A DNA stretch of 10,324 bases from an uncultured Atopobium sp. GTDB taxonomy: Bacteria; Actinomycetota; Coriobacteriia; Coriobacteriales; Atopobiaceae. Of the stretch, positions 5,596-10,324 are shown in pieces; the first letter of the stretch is position 1; each line of letters opens with the position of its first letter. The notes beneath the pieces were generated by a model. The model did no database searches, was not told where the DNA came from, and saw only the letters and a program-made list of their open reading frames with translations. The DNA is taken from NCBI GenBank assembly GCA_916720015.1, contig CAKAPZ010000025.1:1-10324 (forward strand). The letters are read 5' to 3'. The translations under genes and the position numbers were made by a program.

Positions 5596-7161
5596 ATGAA
5601 GAGTTATAATCTGAAAATCATTATGCATTCCTACGAAAATTTAGGTGACTCTGGAAGTGAAAATTTTTTAAAACTCGAATCACTCCATTCAAAACGAGAA
5701 AAAATTAATTATGACGATAGAGAGCTCAAAGCTATTTCAGCGCTTGTTGACGCGCTTGAAAAACAATGCGTGGAGAATTCAATAGATTCGTTTAACCTTC
5801 TTGATGGCTTCTACTATTCTTACACTATGCCATATGTAGGACACGAATTTGATTTACTTAAAGCGAATGAAAATAAAGTTGTTAATATTGAAGTCAAATC
5901 ACAGATGGTTGATAAATCTAAAATTTTGCGTCAGTTAGATCGAAATCAATGGTATTTATTGGGTGCTGGATTTGATGTCATCAGTTGTTATGAGTTTGTA
6001 ATTAAGAATGATTCTGAATATATTTTATATAAATTTAATGATAATAAATTAGAAACTAGTCATATTAATAATCTAATTAAGGATTTGAAAGAAATTAACG
6101 TAAGTAAAGGAATAGATCTTGATTGTAAGTTTGATCCTTCGCACTTCCTTATTTCACCGATTAACCATCCAAAAGAATTTCTAGAACACAAATTTTTCTT
6201 AACTCATCAACAAGAAGAATTTGAGAATAATATTATAAAATCAGTAGAAAGTTCTGATGATAAAGAGGCGTTTATTATTGAAGGACCTGCTGGTTCTGGT
6301 AAAACCTTATTGGCATATGATATTGCGCTAAAGTTAACAAATAAATATAAAGTTTTGATTGTTTTCGGCGGTCAATTAACAAATCAAAAAATTTTATGTA
6401 AACAAATAAATAATTTAATAGTTATCCCAATTAAGGAATTAAGCGAGTATGACTTACATCAGTTTGACGTCATATGTATTGATGAAGCTCAGAGAATAAA
6501 AAAAGAACAATTACAAGAAATTTGTTCGATAATAAATAACCGAAGAAAATTAATAGTATGTTACGACGAAGATCAAAAGTTATCTTTATGGGAGATTCAG
6601 CATAAAACGTTAGAGACATTCAACGAATTTAAATTGAATCAAGAAAGATGCAAGTTAACAGGGAGTATCCGATCAAATAAAGTCCTTCAAGATTTTATTA
6701 CTGTTTTTCTAAGACGCGAAGGATATAAGCGTCTTGAACCAGTAAAAGTGTCTGGACATGTAGAGATATATTATGCATCTGATGCTCAATATGCAAAGGC
6801 AATAGCAGAGCACTTAAATAGAGTAGATGATTTTGAATTTATTTCATTTACATGTGCATATTATAATTCCGAATACGATTTAAATCTTTTTAATAAAATC
6901 GGAAGCTTAGATACACATAATGTGATCGGAAAAGAATTTCCAAAAGTATCGCTCATTTTAGGTCCTCAATTTCAAGTGACAAAAGTTATAGATAACGCGA
7001 AGGAAGTTAAAAGGATTCAATATAAAAAACATCCATATAAAGAATGGCTTTTTGAGAGATTATTATATGAGGGAATGACTAGAGCTCAGAAATCTCTCGC
7101 TATAATAATCTACGAGAATCTAGATTTATTAGAGTATGCTCTTTCTTGTATAAAAGAATAA
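5596..7161 (+). CDS. PD-(D/E)xK nuclease fused to SF1 helicase (DUF2075-like), candidate defence protein
   Basis: This 521-residue protein has two visible parts. The N-terminal region carries a restriction-endonuclease-like core: GHEFDLL (82-88, with E84 and D86), then VVNIEVKSQ (95-103) with E99 and K101, then Q113 downstream. The rest is a superfamily 1 helicase core: LTHQQEEF (202-209), Walker A GPAGSGKT (230-237), Walker B CIDEAQR (294-300), motif III YDEDQ (323-327), RSN (359-361), THNVIGKEF (440-448), and motif VI MTRAQKSLAIII (494-505). This helicase type resembles the DUF2075/Schlafen group 3 family. In other bacteria, single-gene nuclease-helicase fusions such as Nhi give phage immunity, so a defence role is inferred, not shown. 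The gene is monocistronic, between two terminators, and much more A+T-rich than its neighbours (three sampled 60-nt lines average near 25% G+C), suggesting horizontal acquisition. No membrane segment or signal is visible. Confidence 0.75.
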   Translation: MKSYNLKIIMHSYENLGDSGSENFLKLESLHSKREKINYDDRELKAISALVDALEKQCVENSIDSFNLLDGFYYSYTMPYVGHEFDLLKANENKVVNIEVKSQMVDKSKILRQLDRNQWYLLGAGFDVISCYEFVIKNDSEYILYKFNDNKLETSHINNLIKDLKEINVSKGIDLDCKFDPSHFLISPINHPKEFLEHKFFLTHQQEEFENNIIKSVESSDDKEAFIIEGPAGSGKTLLAYDIALKLTNKYKVLIVFGGQLTNQKILCKQINNLIVIPIKELSEYDLHQFDVICIDEAQRIKKEQLQEICSIINNRRKLIVCYDEDQKLSLWEIQHKTLETFNEFKLNQERCKLTGSIRSNKVLQDFITVFLRREGYKRLEPVKVSGHVEIYYASDAQYAKAIAEHLNRVDDFEFISFTCAYYNSEYDLNLFNKIGSLDTHNVIGKEFPKVSLILGPQFQVTKVIDNAKEVKRIQYKKHPYKEWLFERLLYEGMTRAQKSLAIIIYENLDLLEYALSCIKE

Positions 7162-7217
7162 TTATTAGGTTAATGTTGTCCTTCTCCATCCACTGATAAA
7201 ACAACACCGTTCATGTG

Positions 7218-7246
7218 AACCCCATCTGTTTGGACAGGTGGGGTTT
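7218..7246 (+). terminator. Probable terminator after the nuclease-helicase gene
   Basis: AACCCCATCTGT (7218-7229) pairs with ACAGGTGGGGTT (7234-7245) as a 12-bp stem containing one T-G wobble, with a TTGG loop. The 3' tract is only TTTCTCG, so termination may be less efficient than at the other hairpins in the window. It lies 57 nt after the stop codon. Confidence 0.6.
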
Positions 7247-7282
7247 CTCGCTAGACGTATAGTTTAAGCACTATGGGCTTAA

Positions 7283-7367
7283 CGTGCGGAATTATGTGAC
7301 AAGAGGGATCATTGGGGCGTGTACGGCCTTTTGGCGTGTGGAATCATTTGACGTGCAAAATCATTTT
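7283..7367 (+). repeat. Three degenerate 16-nt direct repeats upstream of the lipoprotein gene
   Basis: CGTGCGGAATTATGTG (7283-7298), CGTGTGGAATCATTTG (7335-7350) and CGTGCAAAATCATTTT (7352-7367) share the pattern CGTGYRRAATYATKTK. The last two are adjacent with a 17-nt period. They lie in the leader of the phosphatase-like lipoprotein gene and could be regulator sites or chance; the copies are imperfect. Confidence 0.3.
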
Positions 7368-7398
7368 GTGTGCAGTATCGGCAGAATCGGGGCGAGAA

Positions 7399-8583
7399 GT
7401 GCAAAAGTTACAGAAACGTTTTATGACGGTCTTGAACGTGTTTATGACGTTGGTGCTCTCGTTTGCGCTGGTTGGGTGCAACGTGTTTCCGTTTCTGCAA
7501 AACAATTCTGACCAGCAGACAGCGCAGTCGTCAATCACAACGGGGGAAATCGAGGCAATACACGAGCCCAAGTTTGGCGGCAGCTACCTGGATATCGCCA
7601 TCGACGATTTTAATAACCTGGGCTTTGAGTACGGCGACAGCGTGGACGTTACGTTTAGTAACGGATACAAGCTCTCCGATATTCCGTACTACAACGGCAA
7701 TTACACCAAAACCAACGAGCCACTGGTTGTTGCATATCCAGGCTACCCTTACGTCTATGTGTGCGTAAATAATGGCGAGCCTCTATGGGAAAGCGCTGGT
7801 CTTAAGGCGGGAGATACGGCTACGGTGACGCTCCACGAGAAGCAGAAGTATGCAACGGTTCAGAAGGCTTTGAGTGCAACGTACACCAATAATCGCTCCG
7901 ACTACGCAAGTGACGAGGTCTTTGCTAACTTCCGCCCCATGAAAGGTGGAAATATTGCTGAGGGCGTGGTGTATCGCTCGGCGTCTCCTATTGATAACCA
8001 AAACAATCGCGCGCCTTACGCGGCCGATCTTGCTCAGAGGTCTGGTGTGCAGTTTATTCTGGACCTCGCGGATACCAACGAAGAGATCCAGGGCTATTAC
8101 CAGAATGCGGACTACGACATTACGTGGCATAAGAGCCTGTATGATGCGTTGAACGTTGCCGCTCTTGACCTCAATGCTAATTACCGTGGCGGCCAATATG
8201 CCCACCGTCTGGCAGCGGGCCTTCGAGAGATAATTCTGCATAAGGGACCATTCCTTATCCATGGTATCGAGGGCAAAGATCGCACGGGCTTTGTTTGCGC
8301 TCTTCTCGAGGCACTTTGCGGTGCATCCTACGATGAGATGCGCGACGACTACATGATTACCTACGACAACTATTACGGCATTAACGAGAAGGACGACAAG
8401 GCTCGTTACGACGCCGTTGTTGACGTGAAGTTCAACGACATCGCTCGCTGCATTGCTGGGGTGCCTACGTACGGTTCGCTCGACGGCGCGGATTACGCAG
8501 CTGGAGCTCGCAAATATTTGACCGATGTAGGTATGACCGAATGGGAAATCAACAAGCTCATCGAACGGCTAACAAACAAGTAG
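7399..8583 (+). CDS. Tyrosine-phosphatase-family lipoprotein with Cys-to-Gly P-loop (probable pseudophosphatase)
   Basis: The preferred start is GTG at 7399, giving 394 residues with a lipoprotein signal: a basic n-region VQKLQKRF, a hydrophobic core VLNVFMTLVLSFA, and lipobox LVGC with lipidated C27. A TTG at 7312 and an ATG at 7423 are also in frame; the first puts about 29 residues before the signal, the second loses its positive charges. Residues about 60-150 form an all-beta-looking domain (GFEYGDSVDVTFSNGYKLSD). Residues about 180-394 match the Y_phosphatase3-type dual-specificity/tyrosine phosphatases: FRPMKGGNIAEGVVYRSASP, LDLADTNEEI, and the P-loop HGIEGKDRTG (288-297). The family P-loop is HCxxGKDRTG; here the catalytic cysteine is G289 (codon GGT, 8263-8265). 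The general fold and the R295 loop are kept. The product is therefore predicted to be surface-anchored, able to bind but not hydrolyse phosphoesters, unless the glycine is a sequencing error. Confidence 0.8.
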   Translation: MQKLQKRFMTVLNVFMTLVLSFALVGCNVFPFLQNNSDQQTAQSSITTGEIEAIHEPKFGGSYLDIAIDDFNNLGFEYGDSVDVTFSNGYKLSDIPYYNGNYTKTNEPLVVAYPGYPYVYVCVNNGEPLWESAGLKAGDTATVTLHEKQKYATVQKALSATYTNNRSDYASDEVFANFRPMKGGNIAEGVVYRSASPIDNQNNRAPYAADLAQRSGVQFILDLADTNEEIQGYYQNADYDITWHKSLYDALNVAALDLNANYRGGQYAHRLAAGLREIILHKGPFLIHGIEGKDRTGFVCALLEALCGASYDEMRDDYMITYDNYYGINEKDDKARYDAVVDVKFNDIARCIAGVPTYGSLDGADYAAGARKYLTDVGMTEWEINKLIERLTNK

Positions 8584-8621
8584 CGGGTCGCGGGCTGCGG
8601 CAAGAACTGACAGGTTAGTCG

Positions 8622-8655
8622 CCTGGCGAGAAGAACGATCTTCTCGCCAGGTTTT
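8622..8655 (+). terminator. Strong intrinsic terminator after the phosphatase-like gene
   Basis: A perfect 13-bp stem (CCTGGCGAGAAGA at 8622-8634, TCTTCTCGCCAGG at 8639-8651) with an ACGA loop is followed by TTTTAG. It lies 38 nt after the stop codon at 8583 and insulates the next gene. Confidence 0.92.
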
Positions 8656-8689
8656 AGATTAGGGTTAAATAAATGAAGGGAGATTCACG

Positions 8690-9235
8690 ATGACAAGTGC
8701 TTTTGTTACTAACATTGCTTTTCCAAAGTTTCTAGAGGAGGTAATGTTCTATCTCGATGAGGTTGGATGTTTTGATGTTGAAAAAGTTTTAGTTGAAAAA
8801 CACACAGAATGGACGGCTCCAAAAGATTGCTGTATCGGTGAAGACGTCTACTTCATGTTTTCAAAGACTTCGATCGATACAATCAGACGTTTAAAGTGTC
8901 AGCTGAAAAATATTTCAGAAGATGATGAGTTATACGAGGTTAAAGAGTTATTGGCTGTGGGACTCAACAGAGGAGAAATGCTTTATAAAGAATATGGCGG
9001 ATGTATCTTTGCCAAAGGAGTTGTGTCTGGGGAAGTTATTGTAGATTCGTTTGCTGTAGAAAATAAACTTCATTGGACAAGTAAGTATTTTGCTCCAATC
9101 GATGACGTGATAGTTCTTGATAAACCAATTCATATCAACGATTTTAGAGACTTTATTACTATCTCTAGAACTGGTGCGATTACGAAACTTACTCCAGAAC
9201 AGAATCAACAATTGAAAAATAAATTGAATCTTTAA
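8690..9235 (+). CDS. Protein of unknown function, possible PUA/EVE-like C-terminal domain
   Basis: This 181-residue protein is not assigned with certainty. It is cytoplasmic by appearance, with no signal or membrane segment. The N-terminal half has a helical start (FPKFLEEVMFYLDEVG), then WTAPKDCCIGEDVYFMFSKT, with a strand typical of a domain opening. The C-terminal half reads CIFAKGVVSGEV, HWTSKYFAPIDDVIVLDKPI, HINDFRDFITISRTGAITKL and TPEQNQQLKNKL. The strand order, the central P-I pair and the final TPEQ-plus-helix ending resemble EVE/ASCH-like PUA-fold domains that bind modified bases or RNA; this is a resemblance only. An AGGGAG ribosome site (8677-8682) lies 7 nt before the ATG. It is flanked by terminators on both sides, so it is a single-gene unit of the kind common in accessory regions. 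Confidence 0.6.
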   Translation: MTSAFVTNIAFPKFLEEVMFYLDEVGCFDVEKVLVEKHTEWTAPKDCCIGEDVYFMFSKTSIDTIRRLKCQLKNISEDDELYEVKELLAVGLNRGEMLYKEYGGCIFAKGVVSGEVIVDSFAVENKLHWTSKYFAPIDDVIVLDKPIHINDFRDFITISRTGAITKLTPEQNQQLKNKLNL

Positions 9236-9244
9236 TTGCAATCG

Positions 9245-9279
9245 AAACTGCACCTTAAATTTTCCTACGGTGCAGTTTT
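9245..9279 (+). terminator. Intrinsic terminator after the 181-residue gene
   Basis: AAACTGCACC (9245-9254) pairs perfectly with GGTGCAGTTT (9269-9278) around a 14-nt loop, and a T4 run ends the structure. It lies 9 nt after the stop codon. Confidence 0.82.
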
Positions 9280-9367
9280 GATTAGATTTTCTTATTTGTA
9301 AATTGTGACTTGCATCTCTAACCAACGTATTTCTTGTTAATTTGAAGAACAGCGAAGTCCTATCAAT

Positions 9368-9386
9368 AAAGGCAATAATTGCTTTT
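9368..9386. promoter_or_regulatory. Near-perfect 19-bp inverted repeat, candidate operator upstream of EIIC
   Basis: AAAGGCAAT (9368-9376), one central A, and ATTGCTTTT (9378-9386) are inverted copies with a single mismatch. It lies about 60 nt before the EIIC start codon and just upstream of a possible -10 TATGAT (9391-9396), where a repressor would be expected. No clear -35 element is visible. Confidence 0.4.
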
Positions 9387-9445
9387 ACTATATGATTCTA
9401 TCCTGTGATTCACATCGTTATTTTAGGAGATACGCTGGGGACTAT

Positions 9446-10324
9446 ATGAATGTAGCGCAAGGTCTAGAGAAGAAGCTTATGCCAATGGCAGAGTTGGTGA
9501 GTAAGAATAAATATCTTCTTACTATGCGCGACTCTTTTGCCATGCTCATGCCAATCCTTATTATCGGATCAATGTTTACGCTGGTAGGTAATCTGCCAAT
9601 TCCTGCGTGGGTTGATTTCTTGAAATCCACTACGATTCAGGGCAGGTCGCTTTTCTCGCTGTTGGCCATTCCTTCTGCCTGCACTGTTTCGCTCATGGCA
9701 ATATTTTTGTCGTTCGAGATTGGCTACAACTTTGCTGATCAACTTGGTTTAGAGGATCGAGTTTCTGCTGGTATGGTTTCGCTCGTCAGCTGGTTTATTT
9801 TGATGCCTCAGGTGACTGAGTTTTTGCCCCAGGGAGCTTCTCAGCCATTTTTGGTGGAGAGCATTCCTCTTGCGTGGACCGGCGCGAGGGGTGTGTTTGT
9901 AGCGATTATCGTAGGCTTTTTGTCGGTGTCCATTTTTGGATTTGCTATCAAGAAGAACTGGGTTATTAGGATGCCGGAGGGCGTTCCTACGTCTGTTTCG
10001 CTTGCGTTTAGTGCTCTGGTTCCGATGGCGCTCACGTTTGCCGCAGTGTGGGCGATTAGCGTTTTGTTTGCACTTACCCCTTGGGGAGATGCGTTTACCT
10101 GCATTTATTCCATGTTGCAGATTCCACTGACCATGCTTGGCGGAACCGTGTGGGCCTTGGCGATTGCTTACATCATTCAGGGCATTTTCTGGTTCTTTGG
10201 CATTAACGGGTCAAACATTACGAGCCCTATTTTTACGCCGATTTTGACTGCGCTTACGCTGGAAAACCAGGCTGCTTTTGCCGCCGGCACTGCGCTACCC
10301 AACATTATCAATCGAGAGTTTGAT
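9446..10324 (+). CDS. PTS EIIC permease, lactose/cellobiose class (runs off right edge)
   Basis: The frame is open from ATG at 9446 to the window end, giving 293 residues of what is usually a protein of about 430. Multiple hydrophobic segments begin with SFAMLMPILIIGSMFTLVGN. Recognised class features are KNWVIRMPEGVPTSVSLAFS, where the RMPEGVPTSV motif is characteristic of CelB/ChbC/LacE-type EIIC, and YIIQGIFWFFGINGSN. In characterised members this second motif is GIHG with a histidine near the sugar hydroxyl that receives phosphate; here the position reads asparagine. EIIA and EIIB would have to lie beyond the window or elsewhere. A GGGGA sequence (9437-9441) and a more distant TAGGAGA (9424-9430) precede the start. 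The likely substrate is a beta-glucoside or related disaccharide, but this is class-level only. Confidence 0.88.
   Translation, partial: MNVAQGLEKKLMPMAELVSKNKYLLTMRDSFAMLMPILIIGSMFTLVGNLPIPAWVDFLKSTTIQGRSLFSLLAIPSACTVSLMAIFLSFEIGYNFADQLGLEDRVSAGMVSLVSWFILMPQVTEFLPQGASQPFLVESIPLAWTGARGVFVAIIVGFLSVSIFGFAIKKNWVIRMPEGVPTSVSLAFSALVPMALTFAAVWAISVLFALTPWGDAFTCIYSMLQIPLTMLGGTVWALAIAYIIQGIFWFFGINGSNITSPIFTPILTALTLENQAAFAAGTALPNIINREFD

Noticed and set aside
7783..8262. 159-codon minus-strand open frame antisense to the phosphatase-like gene
   Set aside because: It is a shadow of a coding sequence with recognisable motifs on the plus strand, and no ribosome site or family features are visible in it.
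8948..9325. 125-codon minus-strand open frame overlapping the 181-residue gene
   Set aside because: It crosses the intrinsic terminator at 9245-9279 and is antisense to a frame with a good ribosome site and protein-like composition.
1..10324. CRISPR array, tRNA or rRNA genes
   Set aside because: No regularly spaced repeats of CRISPR length and no cloverleaf or rRNA-like sequence were seen on either strand.

Overview
The window reads as a stretch of a low-to-mid G+C bacterial chromosome. Gene content suggests a saccharolytic host-associated actinobacterium of the Coriobacteriia (Atopobium/Lancefieldella, Olsenella or Collinsella type): several PTS permeases, a tyrosine-phosphatase-like lipoprotein of the kind I associate with that group, and strong T-tailed intrinsic terminators. 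The taxon is an inference from recollection of family members, not a database result.

Layout, left to right. (1) 1-752, minus strand: the N-terminal 250 codons of a type I restriction endonuclease subunit HsdR, running off the left edge and visibly G+C-richer than what follows. (2) 753-1468: about 700 bases with no intact gene. It holds two convergent protein-like open-frame remnants meeting at a strong bidirectional terminator, and a 14-bp perfect inverted repeat with a 29-nt spacer. (3) 1469-5521: a complete sugar-acid utilisation module. A divergent RpiR/SIS regulator faces a four-gene operon: short-form 6-phosphogluconate dehydrogenase, PTS EIIA, EIIC of the ascorbate/galactitol class, and EIIB. 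A 26-bp perfect palindrome sits just upstream of the operon promoter and an intrinsic terminator follows EIIB. (4) 5596-7161: a very A+T-rich 521-residue single-gene unit encoding a PD-(D/E)xK-type nuclease fused to a superfamily 1 helicase, a likely anti-phage or anti-plasmid protein. (5) 7399-8583: a tyrosine-phosphatase-family lipoprotein whose P-loop cysteine is replaced by glycine. (6) 8690-9235: a 181-residue protein of unknown function with a possible PUA/EVE-like C-terminal part. (7) 9446-10324: the first 293 codons of a lactose/cellobiose-class PTS EIIC, running off the right edge.

How the genes work together. In the operon, the PTS would take up and phosphorylate a sugar acid, the dehydrogenase would oxidatively decarboxylate it to a pentulose 5-phosphate, and the SIS-domain regulator would sense the phosphorylated intermediate. 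Gluconate is the simplest substrate that fits. The remaining genes are mostly single units, each closed by its own terminator. HsdR, the nuclease-helicase and perhaps the 181-residue protein give the region a loose defence-gene flavour, and base composition changes sharply between units, which suggests an accessory region assembled by several insertions.
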